Assembly (NCBI GenBank): GCA_947626415.1
Contig: CANQSA010000003.1
Span: 1-64,000, forward strand
Length of the DNA: 64,000 bases
Source of the DNA: an uncultured Lachnospiraceae bacterium
GTDB taxonomy: Bacteria > Bacillota > Clostridia > Lachnospirales > Lachnospiraceae
Direction: 5' to 3'
Below the pieces are notes generated by a model, which made no database searches, was not told where the DNA came from, and was given only the letters and a program-made list of their open reading frames with translations. Made by a program: the position numbers and the translations under genes. This document shows positions 9,675-19,668 of the stretch, in pieces (within the stretch, counting starts at the first letter, position 1; every line of letters begins with the position of its first letter).

Positions 9675-11526
9675 AGCAGACACCTCCTCCAAACACCTTG
9701 ACTCCGCAGTTGGCGCAGGCCTGCCGGCAGTTAGGCGTTACCTTTTCCTCTAAGGCACGCTTCCACTCCCGTTTCAGATATTCCTTGGTCACGCCTGTGT
9801 CAATAAAATCCCAGGGGAAGATTTCGTCCAGATCCCGGGTGCGCAGATTATAGAATTCCTCGTTCACTCCGGTCTCCGCCATGGCTTCCTGCCATTTGTC
9901 ATAGCAAAACGATTCCGACCAGGCATCGTAAATACAACCCTTCCGGTAAGCGCTGAGGATCGTCGCGCCCACCCGGCGGTCGCCCCGTGCCAGAATGCCT
10001 TCCAATACGGAAACATCCGCATTGTGCCACTGGAATTTCAAACTCTTTTTATTTAACTGTTCTTTGAATTTATCATTGACAAAATGGGCCCTGCGGTCAT
10101 ATTCCTCACAGGTGTACATAGGCGCCCACTGCAGCGCCGTAAACGGCTTCGGAATAAAGAATGAAGCGCTGGCGGTTACCTGCACCTTGCCCTGGCGCTG
10201 TTCTTTGGGAATCTCATCATAGTAAAGCATGGCGATCTTTTCCGCCAGCAGCGCAATCCCTTCCTCATCTTCCGGTGTCTCAGTGGGTAATCCCAGCATA
10301 AAATACAGTTTCACCCGGTTCCAGCCGCCGTGAAACGCCATGGCGGCTCCGTTTAAGATCGATTCCTCTGTCAGACCCTTATTGATCACATTGCGCAGCC
10401 GCTGGCTGCCCGCTTCCGGCGCAAAGGTCAGGGAACTCTTTTTCACATCCTGTACCTTCTTCATCACATCCAGAGAAAACGCGTCGATCCGCAGAGAAGG
10501 CAGGGAAATATTGACCCGCTTGGAACCGCAGTGATCGATCAGAAAATCGATCAGCTCCGGCAGCTTACTGTAATCACTGGAGCTTAGGGAACTCAGGGAA
10601 ATCTCGTCATGTCCGGTGGAATCCAGCATGGAAACCGCGGCTTCTTTTAAAAATTCCAGACTCCGTTCCCGAACCGGCTTATAGACCTGCCCCGCCTGAC
10701 AGAACCGGCAGCCACGGATACAGCCCCGCTGGATTTCCAGCACAACCCGGTCCTGGGTAGCCTGAATAAACGGAACCAGCGGTTTTTTCGGATAATAGGT
10801 ATGACTGACGTCCATAACGACGTCTTTTTTAACCGTAGGGGAAACGCCCTCCGTATTCGGTTCAAACGACGCGATCGTACCGTCCGCATGGTAGGTGACG
10901 TCGTAAAACCGCGGAACATAAATACAGGACAGCTTTGCCGCCGCTTTCAAAAAGTCGAGCCGGCTCCCGCCTGCCGCCTTGTTGGCCTTATAGAGATCCA
11001 TCAGCTCCATATTGGAGATTTCGCCTTCTCCGATATAGAACAGATCAAAAAAGTCTGCCAGCGGTTCCGGATTATAGGTACAGGGACCGCCGCCGATCAC
11101 AATGGGGTCGTCCTCCGTACGGTCTTTCGCCAGCAGCGGGATCTGAGACAGATCCAGGATCTGCAGAACATTGGTATAACACATCTCATACTGCAGGGTA
11201 ATCCCCAGAAAATCAAACTCCTTAATGGGATCCTGGGATTCTATGGCAAACAGCGGGATATTCTGCTCCCGCATGATCCGATCCAGATCCGTCCACGGGG
11301 AATAAACCCGCTCACAGTAAATATCCTCCCGGCTGTTATACATATCATATAAAATCTGGATGCCTAAATGAGACATTCCGATCTCATAGACATCCGGAAA
11401 ACACATGACAAACCGGATATCCACCTGTTTCGGGTCTTTCACGATCATGTTGACCTCGTTGCCGATATACCGTGCCGGTTTTTCAATTGTCAATAAAATT
11501 TCATCTGATAACGCTAATTTACGCAA
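9658..11526 (-). CDS. TIGR03960 B12-binding-domain radical SAM protein
   Basis: A 622-residue enzyme. The N-terminal third resembles a B12-binding Rossmann fold (MCFPDVYEIGMSHLGIQILY). The radical SAM core has the [4Fe-4S] motif CIRGCRFC in QRGCIRGCRFCQAGQVY, followed by SLSSSDYSKLPELI and an SPASM-free C-terminus with CRQACANCGVKVFGGGVC. The start is TTG at 11526 after AGGAGAGG. The reaction is unknown; the partner DUF2344 gene and RNase G follow in one leftward run. It lies 39 bases after the histidine genes and may be read from them. Confidence 0.93.
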   Translation of the reverse strand: MRKLALSDEILLTIEKPARYIGNEVNMIVKDPKQVDIRFVMCFPDVYEIGMSHLGIQILYDMYNSREDIYCERVYSPWTDLDRIMREQNIPLFAIESQDPIKEFDFLGITLQYEMCYTNVLQILDLSQIPLLAKDRTEDDPIVIGGGPCTYNPEPLADFFDLFYIGEGEISNMELMDLYKANKAAGGSRLDFLKAAAKLSCIYVPRFYDVTYHADGTIASFEPNTEGVSPTVKKDVVMDVSHTYYPKKPLVPFIQATQDRVVLEIQRGCIRGCRFCQAGQVYKPVRERSLEFLKEAAVSMLDSTGHDEISLSSLSSSDYSKLPELIDFLIDHCGSKRVNISLPSLRIDAFSLDVMKKVQDVKKSSLTFAPEAGSQRLRNVINKGLTEESILNGAAMAFHGGWNRVKLYFMLGLPTETPEDEEGIALLAEKIAMLYYDEIPKEQRQGKVQVTASASFFIPKPFTALQWAPMYTCEEYDRRAHFVNDKFKEQLNKKSLKFQWHNADVSVLEGILARGDRRVGATILSAYRKGCIYDAWSESFCYDKWQEAMAETGVNEEFYNLRTRDLDEIFPWDFIDTGVTKEYLKREWKRALEEKVTPNCRQACANCGVKVFGGGVCFEGQN

Positions 11527-11565
11527 AGCACCTCTCCTGTTTTTAAATCCAACGCGGTTATATCG

Positions 11566-12795
11566 TTACCGGCGCGCCAGTTCCGTCGTAATCTCTTCCC
11601 AGGTGACGCCCCGTTCCGCCATTAACACCATCACATGATATAAGAAATCCGAAATCTCATATTTGATTTCTTCCGGATCCGGATTCTTCGCCGCAATGAC
11701 GATCTCGGTGGCTTCCTCTCCTACTTTTTTCAGGATCTTGTCAATCCCCTTGTCAAACAGATAATTCGTGTAAGAGCCTTCCTTTGGGTGTTCTTTCCGG
11801 TCCAGAATGGTTTGGAAAACCTCCTCGAATACCTTCAGCGGATTCCGCTCGGTATACTCCTTCTTCGCAAGCGTATTGAAAAAGCAGGAACGCTTTCCGG
11901 TATGGCAGGCGGCTCCCACCTGGTATACCTTTGCCAGCATGGTATCCATATCGCAGTCCATAGACATCTCTTTTACATACTGGAAATGCCCGGAGGTCAG
12001 TCCTTTTTCCCAAAGTTCCTGGCGGCTGCGGCTGTAATAAGTCATTCTGCCGGTCTCCATGGTGTGTAAAAAGGCTTCCTCGTTCATGTAGGCTAACATC
12101 AGCACTTCATTGGTCCGGTAATCCTGCACGATGACAGGCAGCAGCCCGTCACTGTTTACCTTAAAGTCTGCCCACTGATAATTGGCGGTAAACGCGAAAA
12201 CAGGCACTCCCTTCGCCGCCAGCTGATGCTTCAGCCGCGCCGCGCCGGTCCCGCCGCATAAACCGGTTATATTTACGCCGTAAACGCCGCTCAGATCCGT
12301 TTTCGCAAACCAGCCGGTCTCCGTTACGTTCTGAACCAAAACGGGCAGTTCTGCCGGATTTCCAAGCATGGCGGCCGATCCGATCAGCAGCCCGGCTCCT
12401 TCCTCTTTTACCGTCTGATATGCTTCCTGCGGCAGCGGTCCTGCCGACTCGACGGCGATCTTATCGGAACCGAACCGGCTGACGGCTTCTTTTACCAATT
12501 CCGCGTTAGACGGCTTTGCCAGATCCAGAACCGCCATTTTCGCTCCGGCATACAGATATTTTTTCACATCTTCCAGCCGCTTGACGCCCCCGCCGATCAG
12601 CATGGGAATATCAATGGCGTCCGCCATTTTCTTGATCGCGCCGATATTGCCGTCATGCTCCGCGTCGGTATCGGAACGGTCATAGATCAAAAGCGCGTCC
12701 GCGCCGTTTAAATTGGCGTCGATGGCTTCCTGTACTGCTTCTGCAAGCTGCAGTCCGTGATTTAAGGTAATGGTGTGAACCAGTTGTATCTTCAT
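11566..12795 (-). CDS. hisIE: HisF-like barrel fused to HisI-HisE (PRA-CH/PRA-PH)
   Basis: A 409-residue three-part protein. Residues about 1-211 are a HisA/HisF-like TIM-barrel remnant with the phosphate loop [19 protein letters not shown], but the catalytic aspartates of HisF are not found: the first strand reads QLVHTITLN and the fifth-strand position reads KIAVESAG. Residues about 212-320 are phosphoribosyl-AMP cyclohydrolase ([28 protein letters not shown] zinc/metal residues). Residues about 321-409 are phosphoribosyl-ATP pyrophosphatase ([15 protein letters not shown]). Together HisI and HisE do steps 2 and 3 of histidine synthesis. ATG 12795 follows GGAG; it lies 13 bases after hisB. 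The barrel may be structural, regulatory or a docking platform. Confidence 0.9.
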   Translation of the reverse strand: MKIQLVHTITLNHGLQLAEAVQEAIDANLNGADALLIYDRSDTDAEHDGNIGAIKKMADAIDIPMLIGGGVKRLEDVKKYLYAGAKMAVLDLAKPSNAELVKEAVSRFGSDKIAVESAGPLPQEAYQTVKEEGAGLLIGSAAMLGNPAELPVLVQNVTETGWFAKTDLSGVYGVNITGLCGGTGAARLKHQLAAKGVPVFAFTANYQWADFKVNSDGLLPVIVQDYRTNEVLMLAYMNEEAFLHTMETGRMTYYSRSRQELWEKGLTSGHFQYVKEMSMDCDMDTMLAKVYQVGAACHTGKRSCFFNTLAKKEYTERNPLKVFEEVFQTILDRKEHPKEGSYTNYLFDKGIDKILKKVGEEATEIVIAAKNPDPEEIKYEISDFLYHVMVLMAERGVTWEEITTELARR

Positions 12796-12808
12796 TGTTA
12801 TCTCCATT

Positions 12809-13402
12809 CTACAAAGCGCCTTTGGTGGAAAGGACGCCGGTGATCCGATCGTCGGTCTGGGTCGCCATATCCAGCGCCTTGGCAAAACTCTTAAACATGG
12901 CTTCCATCAGATGATGATTATTCGCGGAGTCGCTGAGCTGCTTGATGTGCAGATTCATGCCCGCATTGTAAGAAACGGCATAGAAAAATTCCCGTACCAT
13001 TTCCGTATCAAATCCGCCCACCTGCGGTGTTGAAAAATCCGCGTCAAAGACAAAATACGGTCTGCCCGACAGATCCAGCGCGCACAGCACCAATGCCTCA
13101 TCCATCGGCAGGATCATATGGCCGTATCGGCGGATTCCCTCTTTATCGCCTAACGCGCCGGCAATAGCCTGTCCCAGCACGATCCCGGTATCTTCAATGG
13201 TGTGGTGGCAGTCTACGTCCAAATCGCCCTTTACGGTTACCTTCAGGTCAAACAGTCCGTGTCTGGCAAAGCCTTCCAGCATGTGGTTAAAAAAGCCGAT
13301 CCCGGTATCGATCTGATACTGCCCGGTCCCGTTTAAATTCAGTTCCACCGTGATATCCGTTTCTTTTGTTTTCCGTGTGATACATTGGGTTGTTAGTGCC
13401 AT
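12809..13402 (-). CDS. hisB: Imidazoleglycerol-phosphate dehydratase
   Basis: A 197-residue monofunctional IGP dehydratase, step 6 of histidine synthesis. Both metal-binding repeats are present: [13 protein letters not shown] near residue 65 and [19 protein letters not shown] near residue 158, plus FFNHML. The length is normal for the family without a phosphatase domain. AGGAGG precedes ATG 13402. It sits 18 bases after hisD. Confidence 0.96.
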   Translation of the reverse strand: MALTTQCITRKTKETDITVELNLNGTGQYQIDTGIGFFNHMLEGFARHGLFDLKVTVKGDLDVDCHHTIEDTGIVLGQAIAGALGDKEGIRRYGHMILPMDEALVLCALDLSGRPYFVFDADFSTPQVGGFDTEMVREFFYAVSYNAGMNLHIKQLSDSANNHHLMEAMFKSFAKALDMATQTDDRITGVLSTKGAL

Positions 13403-13420
13403 GGTCGCTATCCTCCTGTT

Positions 13421-14725
13421 TTATTTCTGATTATCTTCAAACCGGACAGCAATGGAATTTGCATGTGCGGTCAGCTTTTCTGCGGCTGCGAATTTTTCAA
13501 TATCCTGATGCAGCGGGGCCAGCGCCTCTCTGGAGAAGGATATGATACTGGATTTCTTAATGAAATCGTCTACGCTTAACGGAGAAAAGAATTTAGCCGT
13601 TCCGTTGGTCGGCAGCACGTGATTCGGTCCCGCGAAATAATCGCCCAGCGGTTCCGAACTGTATTCTCCCAGGAAGATCGCGCCGGCATTGCGAATCTTC
13701 GTCATTACCGTAAACGGATCTTTCGTAACGATCTCCAAATGCTCGGAAGCAATTTCATTGGCCACGGCAATGGCTTCTTCCAGATCGGCGGCAACCAGAA
13801 TATATCCGTAATTATCCAGCGATTTTGTAATGATCTCTTTTCTGGAAAGCACTTTGACAAAGCCGTCGATTTCTTCAGATACCCGTTCTGCCAGTTCCAT
13901 GCTGGTCGTTACCAGGATCGCGGACGCCAGTTCGTCATGTTCCGCCTGAGACAGCAGATCCGCGGCGACATAACGAGGATTGGCGGTCTCGTCGGCCAGT
14001 ACCAGGATTTCGCTGGGGCCTGCGATAGAGTCAATGCTTACATGTCCGTAAACCGCCTTTTTCGCCAGCGCCACAAAGATATTGCCCGGTCCCACAATCT
14101 TATCCACCTTGGGAATGGATTTTGTCCCGTAAGCCATCGCGCCGATTGCCTGCGCGCCGCCTACTTTATATACCTTGTCTACGCCGGCTTCCCTGGCCGC
14201 AACCAGCGTGGTCGCGTATACCTTGCCGTCCGGTCCGGGCGGCGTCGTCATAATGATCTCATCTACGCCGGCTACTTTGGCAGGCAGCACGTTCATCAGA
14301 ACGGAGGACGGATAAACCGCCTTGCCGCCCGGCACATAGACGCCGACCCGCGCAAGCGGCGTAATCTTCTGCCCTAAAATACTGCCGTCCGGTTTGGAAT
14401 CAAACCAGCTGTACTGCCGCTGCTTTACATGATAATCGTAGATATTCGCCTTCGCTTTCCGGATGATCTCCACCAGTTCAGAATCTTCCAAAGCGGCATA
14501 TGCTTCGGCAAATTCTTCTTCGGTAACTTCAATGGTATCCGCGCTGATCTCTGCCTTGTCAAACTGTCTGGTATAGGAAAATAAGGCTTCGTCTCCGTTT
14601 TCCTTTACATTCTCCAGGATCGTATTGACCGTATCCGCGTATTTCCCGTACTGATTGGGACTGCGCTTCAGCAGATCCGTCAGAATATTCTGTTTTGTCT
14701 TTTCCTCTAATTTTAAAATTCGCAT
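13421..14725 (-). CDS. hisD: Histidinol dehydrogenase
   Basis: A 434-residue zinc- and NAD-dependent enzyme that oxidises histidinol twice to histidine, the last steps of the pathway. Family motifs are complete: PLARVGVYVPGG, GVDKVYKVGGAQAIGAMAYGT, VDKIVGPGNIFVALAKK, SIAGPSEILVLADE, LSQAEHDE, and the C-terminal GPNHVLPT. GGAG lies ten bases before ATG 14725. It is the third gene of the histidine run. Confidence 0.97.
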   Translation of the reverse strand: MRILKLEEKTKQNILTDLLKRSPNQYGKYADTVNTILENVKENGDEALFSYTRQFDKAEISADTIEVTEEEFAEAYAALEDSELVEIIRKAKANIYDYHVKQRQYSWFDSKPDGSILGQKITPLARVGVYVPGGKAVYPSSVLMNVLPAKVAGVDEIIMTTPPGPDGKVYATTLVAAREAGVDKVYKVGGAQAIGAMAYGTKSIPKVDKIVGPGNIFVALAKKAVYGHVSIDSIAGPSEILVLADETANPRYVAADLLSQAEHDELASAILVTTSMELAERVSEEIDGFVKVLSRKEIITKSLDNYGYILVAADLEEAIAVANEIASEHLEIVTKDPFTVMTKIRNAGAIFLGEYSSEPLGDYFAGPNHVLPTNGTAKFFSPLSVDDFIKKSSIISFSREALAPLHQDIEKFAAAEKLTAHANSIAVRFEDNQK

Positions 14726-14751
14726 AGCAGTAATTCTCCATTTATCTCTGT

Positions 14752-15393
14752 TTATTTGCCGATTGCTTTTTGCAGGCCATGAATGATCTGTCCGATCCGT
14801 TCATTTTCCATCTTCATGCTCACCTGGTTTACCACCACGCGGGCCGAGAGCGGACAAACCTCTTCCAGCACTTCCAGTCCGTTTTCCCGTAAAGTGGAAC
14901 CGGTTTCCACAATATCCACGATCACCTCAGACAGTCCGACAATCGGCGCCAGTTCGACCGAGCCGTTCAGCTTAATGATCTCCACCGTCTGATTTTTCAC
15001 ATTGTAAAAGTAATCTTTGGCAATGTTCGGATATTTGCTGGCAACCCGGATCATCTCGTGATGCTTCAACAGTTCCTTCGCGGAAGCCGGACCGCAGACG
15101 CACATTCTGCATTTTCCGATCCCCAGATCGATCACTTCATACAGCTTGCGTCCTTCTTCCAGGATCGTATCCTTTCCAACGATCCCGATGTCGGCAGCCC
15201 CGTATTCCACATAAGTGGGCACGTCGCTGGCCTTTGACAGGAAAAACTTTAATTTCAATGCTTCGTTAACAAAGATCAGTTTTCTGGTATCCTTGTCCTT
15301 CATTTCCTCACAGGTAATGCCGATCTGCTCCAGCAGCTCCATTGCCTGTCTGGCAAGCCGCCCCTTCGCAAGGGCGATGGTTAAATATCTCAT
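14752..15393 (-). CDS. hisG: ATP phosphoribosyltransferase, short form
   Basis: A 213-residue catalytic subunit for the first, committed step (ATP + PRPP). It begins [21 protein letters not shown] and carries the PRPP-binding region [15 protein letters not shown]. The short form lacks the C-terminal histidine-binding domain and by family knowledge needs HisZ for activity and feedback control; hisZ is immediately upstream and overlaps by four bases. Confidence 0.97.
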   Translation of the reverse strand: MRYLTIALAKGRLARQAMELLEQIGITCEEMKDKDTRKLIFVNEALKLKFFLSKASDVPTYVEYGAADIGIVGKDTILEEGRKLYEVIDLGIGKCRMCVCGPASAKELLKHHEMIRVASKYPNIAKDYFYNVKNQTVEIIKLNGSVELAPIVGLSEVIVDIVETGSTLRENGLEVLEEVCPLSARVVVNQVSMKMENERIGQIIHGLQKAIGK

Positions 15394-16595
15394 AGCGAAA
15401 ACTCCCTCTCATTTTCCAGATCATACACTTCCGTCGCGCCGTTTCGCCCGGCGTACGCAAGATAATCTTCCAGAGAAATGTCTTCTTGTCTCAATATCAG
15501 CTCCACACACCGGGTATCGCTGCGCCATTCCTTTGCCAGTTTGACGGCCTGTGCGCGCAGCCGTGCCGGATATAACAGCACCATATGGGTTTCCTGTTCC
15601 GGTACCGCAATCTTCTGTGCCGCAAGTGCGATCATCAGACGATCGATCTGAATGCCGATTCCGACCGCAGGAGACTGCTTTCCGAACTGGGCGAGCAGAT
15701 TGTTGTATCTGCCGCCGCCTACAATGGCAGCGCCGGTTCCGTATGTAAAACCTTTAAAAATAATGCCGGTGTAATAATTGTAATCGTTCAGCATACCCAA
15801 GTCAACGGAAACATAGCGCTCCAGGCCGTATTCCGTTAAAATAGAATATACCTCCCGCAGCCGCTCGATTGCAGCCAGCGCCCGCTTGTTCTCTGTCAGG
15901 GTTTCCGCCGTCTTCAGGATCTCAATGCTGCCAAACAGCTTCGGCATCTTTAAAAGGATCTCTTCCAGATGGGCCGGAAGCTGCAGCGGCTCCAGAAGCT
16001 GCTCTACGCCGAAATAATTCTTCTGTACGATCAGATCCCGCAGCGCTTCTTCCGTTTCGGCGGAAACGCCGGCTTCTTCCAGTAAGGCGCGGAAGAAATC
16101 CGCCTGTCCCAGATCGATCTGAAATTCCGTCAGTCCGGCGCTTAAAAGGGACTCGATCGCCATAGCCAGCAGTTCCGCATCCGCGTCCGCGGAATCGTCT
16201 CCGATCAGTTCACAGCCGATCTGCGTAGTCTCCTTTAATTTTCCCTGATGCTCCGAATTGTTCCGGTAGGTATTTCCTTTATAGCACAGCCGGATCGGCA
16301 TGGTCTCGTCCATATAATATTTGGCCGCGCTGCGCGCCACGGCCGGCGTCATATCCGGACGCAGTACCAGCGTATTGCCTTCCCGGTCAAAAAATTTATA
16401 CATATGCCGGGACGGAACACTGCCCCGCTCTTTATTAAAAATATCAAAAAACTCAAAGGTCGGCGTCTGAATCGGACGATAGCCGTAATGTCGGAATGTC
16501 TTCCAGATCCGATCTTCCAGATTTAATTTTCGCAGACATTCTCCGTTATAAATGTCCCGCACGCCTTCCGGCGTATGCAGTAATCCTTTATCCAT
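15390..16595 (-). CDS. hisZ: HisZ, regulatory subunit of ATP phosphoribosyltransferase
   Basis: A 401-residue class II histidyl-tRNA synthetase paralogue. It starts [19 protein letters not shown] and has the class II motifs [13 protein letters not shown] and the core [24 protein letters not shown] stretch, but its short C-terminal part ([21 protein letters not shown]) is not a tRNA anticodon-binding domain. The adjacent short hisG is decisive for calling HisZ rather than HisS. CGGAGG precedes ATG 16595. It lies 30 bases after recU. Confidence 0.94.
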   Translation of the reverse strand: MDKGLLHTPEGVRDIYNGECLRKLNLEDRIWKTFRHYGYRPIQTPTFEFFDIFNKERGSVPSRHMYKFFDREGNTLVLRPDMTPAVARSAAKYYMDETMPIRLCYKGNTYRNNSEHQGKLKETTQIGCELIGDDSADADAELLAMAIESLLSAGLTEFQIDLGQADFFRALLEEAGVSAETEEALRDLIVQKNYFGVEQLLEPLQLPAHLEEILLKMPKLFGSIEILKTAETLTENKRALAAIERLREVYSILTEYGLERYVSVDLGMLNDYNYYTGIIFKGFTYGTGAAIVGGGRYNNLLAQFGKQSPAVGIGIQIDRLMIALAAQKIAVPEQETHMVLLYPARLRAQAVKLAKEWRSDTRCVELILRQEDISLEDYLAYAGRNGATEVYDLENEREFSL

Positions 16596-16625
16596 GCTTT
16601 CCTCCGTTCTGCTAATCCCATTCCG

Positions 16626-17159
16626 CTAATCCCGTTCTTCCAGATCCCGCTGCAGCGCTTCCAGATAATGAACCGGCGTTCCGGAACCGCGGCCGATGGG
16701 GATCGCCTCCTGCATCTCCTGATAGGTAATGCTTTTCCTGCCGCCGTTTTCGCTCCGGTCGTAATACTTCCGGATCATCTGAAACGGCATATAGTACATT
16801 TCATTCCGATGCGAGTAGAATACAATGATAAACGCGATTCCGCCCTGTTCCTCAAACTCCTGCATAAACGCCACCTGATGGGCGTGAATATTCATGATCG
16901 GAAACGTATCCGCCGCGCATTCCTTGGCGTCGAAACAGACCGGAATGCCCTGAACGGCACCGATATAATCCACGGTGCTTTTCTGATCGAAATACGCCAG
17001 CGTAATGTGCCTGGTCGCCTGGTCGATCTGCACGGGTTTGATCGGCGTCGGGATTTTCTGGATCAGCGCCAGCCTCTGTTCCCGGTATTTTTCATTTGTC
17101 AGATTGATCAGATCCTCCAGCGTGGAACCCCGGAGGCCTCTGGTATTCCAAGTTGCCAT
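16626..17159 (-). CDS. recU: Holliday junction resolvase RecU
   Basis: A 177-residue resolvase that cleaves four-way DNA junctions in recombination and chromosome segregation. The N-terminal RGLRGSTLEDLINLTNEKY, the catalytic-core TVDYIGAVQGIPVCFDAKEC (Asp and Glu-Cys-Lys region of the nuclease fold) and FEEQGGIAFIIVFY match RecU. ATG 17159 gives the conserved MATWNTRGLRG start; GAGG precedes it. A very good promoter ends only nine bases upstream of the ATG. The partner ponA is not adjacent; recU leads into the histidine genes. Confidence 0.93.
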   Translation of the reverse strand: MATWNTRGLRGSTLEDLINLTNEKYREQRLALIQKIPTPIKPVQIDQATRHITLAYFDQKSTVDYIGAVQGIPVCFDAKECAADTFPIMNIHAHQVAFMQEFEEQGGIAFIIVFYSHRNEMYYMPFQMIRKYYDRSENGGRKSITYQEMQEAIPIGRGSGTPVHYLEALQRDLEERD

Positions 17160-17168
17160 AACTACCTC

Positions 17169-17197
17169 ATTGTATGGTATTTTTTCGATTCTGTCAA
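17169..17197 (-). promoter_or_regulatory. Promoter almost abutting the recU start codon
   Basis: TTGACA (17192-17197) and TACAAT (17169-17174) are spaced by 17 bases, leftward. The predicted start, near 17162, is about three bases before ATG 17159, so a transcript from here would lack the GAGG site. Confidence 0.5.
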
Positions 17198-18189
17198 ATA
17201 TTTGCGGCAATTTGTTTTATCGGCTCCGGCAACGGCGCCGTAAAGACCCGCCCCGCCAGCTGCGGCAGTTCCGGCAGATCTTTCGGGAACTCGAGCCGGC
17301 AGGCGTGTAAAAGCTGGTGCCGGACTCCGTATTGCGCTTGCAGTTTGTGATTCAAAGCGGGATCACCGTATTTCTGATCGCCGGCTATGGGATGTCCTAT
17401 GGCAGAAAGATGCGCCCGGATCTGGTGCGCCCTTCCCGTGATCAGCTCAATTTCCAGAAAGGACAGATCGGAGCCGCTCTTCAGACTGCGGTAAACCGTT
17501 TCAATGGGTTTCCAGGCAGGATCTGAGGGATCCGGCGGACATTCGCTTACGGTCACCCGATTGGCCGCGGCATCTTTTTTCAGCCACCCGCGGACTTCCC
17601 GGGTTCCGCGCAGACTGCCAGCTGCAATGGTATGATAAAATTTCCGGATCGCCCGTGTCCGGATCAGATCGTTTAATACACGGCTGGCCGGCAGCGTCAG
17701 CCCCGCCAGCAGCAATCCGCTGGTATTCCGGTCCAGACGGTTGCAGACGCCCGGTTTGAATTCCGGGCTCCAGGCATGTCCGGATTCCAGCAGATACCCT
17801 AACATCGCCTCATTCATGGAGAGATCGGAAGCAGCGGCTTTCTGACTTAAAATACCGGCGGGCTTATTCATCACGAGTATGGTCTCGTCTTCGTAGATAA
17901 CCGGAAACGGACCTGCCACAGCGGCGCGGGCACTGTAAAATTCCGCAGGATCCGACTGCTTTTCCCGGCTTGTCCGAAACTTCGCGATGGTCTCATCGGC
18001 AAGCCAGAGCGTGACCGTATCGCCGCTCTGAACCCGGACGGTGCCCTCTGCTTTTTTGTGGTTCAGTGTAATATTTTTCCTGCGGAGCATTTTATAAAAA
18101 AAACTTTTCGGCGCGTCTGGCAGGAGGCGCGCCAAATACTGATCCAGCCGCTGTCCGGCGTCGGAATCTTTTATTTCATATTCCTGCAT
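17194..18189 (-). CDS. RluA-family pseudouridine synthase
   Basis: A 331-residue enzyme that converts uridine to pseudouridine in rRNA or tRNA. An S4 RNA-binding domain (residues about 1-65, AGQRLDQYLARLLPDAPKSF) precedes the catalytic domain with NRLDRNTSGLLLAG, holding the catalytic Asp, and the C-terminal GRAHQIRAHLSAIGHPIAGD. The exact site is not predictable; RluC/RluD-like is the closest group. It overlaps the upstream hydrolase gene by 19 bases. Confidence 0.93.
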   Translation of the reverse strand: MQEYEIKDSDAGQRLDQYLARLLPDAPKSFFYKMLRRKNITLNHKKAEGTVRVQSGDTVTLWLADETIAKFRTSREKQSDPAEFYSARAAVAGPFPVIYEDETILVMNKPAGILSQKAAASDLSMNEAMLGYLLESGHAWSPEFKPGVCNRLDRNTSGLLLAGLTLPASRVLNDLIRTRAIRKFYHTIAAGSLRGTREVRGWLKKDAAANRVTVSECPPDPSDPAWKPIETVYRSLKSGSDLSFLEIELITGRAHQIRAHLSAIGHPIAGDQKYGDPALNHKLQAQYGVRHQLLHACRLEFPKDLPELPQLAGRVFTAPLPEPIKQIAANI

Positions 18190-19046
18190 ATAAAGTTCTC
18201 CATGATATCATAGACTTCTTTATTGAACATAGTAGGCCCGCTGTGGTCCGAACCGATCACGGCGTACATCTCATATTCCTTTTCTGCCGCGTCCAGCGCC
18301 TCTTTTAAAAGCTCGCTTTGCGAATAAGGAACAACGCCGTCCCGGTCTCCGTGAAAAATCAGGACAGGCGGAATGGGATCGTCTTTTGTGATCAGCGCGG
18401 CTGTTCTGGTCCGGTCTGTCAGCTCCCGGTTTTCCTCTGTCGAAGCGGCGCCGACAAACATCGCCCTTGGGCTTTTGGGAAACCCGAAAATATCCTTCCA
18501 CTGCTTTTCTTCTTCCCGCATGGCATACAGATCCACCGGCGCATTCACATCGATCACCGCGTTTACTTCAGCCGATACCTCTCCGTATACGCCGTCATCC
18601 AAAATCCCTCTGGCAGCCGTAAAGGCGGCGCCCATCGCGGAATGCGCACCGGAAGAATCTCCCCATAAAAAAATCTGCTCCGGATCGATCCCGTATGTAT
18701 CCGCGTGCATCCGCAAAAAGCGCACCGCGGTTTTGACATCCATGATCTGTGCCGGAAACGGCGCAATCCCGGAATGCCGGTACTGCACAATGGCGGTCAC
18801 ATAACCGCGCATGGCAAACGCGGCGATCTGCGGTACGTTAAAATAGATGTCCTGCTCCAGCCATGCTGAGCCCTGTACAAAGATCACGCAGGGCAGCTTC
18901 GGATGAATCCGGTCATATTCATAGCTGACCGGCTGCAGCAGCTGTAATTTCAGTTCCGTGCCGTCTTTGACCGCATAGACCACATTGGGCGTATACCGGA
19001 CGTTTCGGTCCGTTTCTTTCGCATAGATCTGTTTGATTTCGCGCAT
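18171..19046 (-). CDS. Alpha/beta-hydrolase, BD-FAE/esterase-like
   Basis: A 291-residue cytoplasmic hydrolase. The nucleophile elbow GDSSGAH, the Asp in ILIFHGDRDGVVPY and the His in AVIGSDHSGP form a full Ser-Asp-His triad. The oxyanion region is VQGSAWLEQD where esterases often have HGGG or GGGW. It is likely a carbohydrate esterase or carboxylesterase; the substrate is unknown. No signal peptide. GGGGAG precedes ATG 19046. Confidence 0.85.
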   Translation of the reverse strand: MREIKQIYAKETDRNVRYTPNVVYAVKDGTELKLQLLQPVSYEYDRIHPKLPCVIFVQGSAWLEQDIYFNVPQIAAFAMRGYVTAIVQYRHSGIAPFPAQIMDVKTAVRFLRMHADTYGIDPEQIFLWGDSSGAHSAMGAAFTAARGILDDGVYGEVSAEVNAVIDVNAPVDLYAMREEEKQWKDIFGFPKSPRAMFVGAASTEENRELTDRTRTAALITKDDPIPPVLIFHGDRDGVVPYSQSELLKEALDAAEKEYEMYAVIGSDHSGPTMFNKEVYDIMENFICRNMK

Positions 19047-19064
19047 AGCTTCTCCCCGCTTTCT

Positions 19065-19649
19065 TTATATACAGTACAGCAATATCTCCGCGCGGATGTC
19101 CGCGTCCCGTTTGCTGTCCGCTTCTTCCGAAGGCTCCTGCATACAGCCGGACACCATGGAACGGAATGTGTCAAAATCCGAGTACAGCTTCAGGGCGTGA
19201 TACCGGTACTCGCGTTTTACATACTGCCCCAGAAACTCCTCTATCTTTTTCAGTTCTACTTTTTGTTCCGTACTGTAGCCATAGATCTTACTGTTATGTA
19301 CGATCAAAAAATCAATCGACATGGTCTTTTCCGTAGAACTCAATATCAGATCAGACAGAAGTTCCTCTTCTTTCACGATCTCTTTTAACGCGTTATATTG
19401 CTCTGCGGGCGGCGTCCGGCGTTTGACCAGGATCAGCCACGCCACGGCCAGCTTCGCCACAGGCAGCGAACCCACGGCGGCTATGACAGAAAAAATCGTC
19501 GCGTTGGTATGAAAGATCAATAAGCCTGACACAAATACAGCGATCACAATCGCCAGCGCCGCACAGGTGCGGAGCAGACGCTTCGTTTTCTGCTCATTTA
19601 AATACCCGTATTGTCCCTTTTGTTTTTTCTGTTTGGATCTGTGTTTCAT
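19065..19649 (-). CDS. Conserved membrane protein of unknown function
   Basis: A 194-residue protein: a very basic N-terminus (KHRSKQKKQKG), two hydrophobic segments at about residues 28-48 and 52-72, then a soluble, mostly charged domain of about 120 residues. I do not recognise the family. AAAGGA precedes ATG 19649. It lies 18 bases upstream of the hydrolase gene and probably shares its transcript. Confidence 0.7.
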   Translation of the reverse strand: MKHRSKQKKQKGQYGYLNEQKTKRLLRTCAALAIVIAVFVSGLLIFHTNATIFSVIAAVGSLPVAKLAVAWLILVKRRTPPAEQYNALKEIVKEEELLSDLILSSTEKTMSIDFLIVHNSKIYGYSTEQKVELKKIEEFLGQYVKREYRYHALKLYSDFDTFRSMVSGCMQEPSEEADSKRDADIRAEILLYCI

Positions 19650-19668
19650 ACGGTTTTCCTTTCTGTAT

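Noticed and set aside
13619..14377. A 252-codon plus-strand frame inside hisD
   Set aside because: It is wholly antisense to an intact, highly conserved hisD and shows no domain.
15390..16595. Histidyl-tRNA synthetase (HisS)
   Set aside because: The short HisG directly downstream, the operon position and the lack of an anticodon-binding C-terminus point to HisZ.
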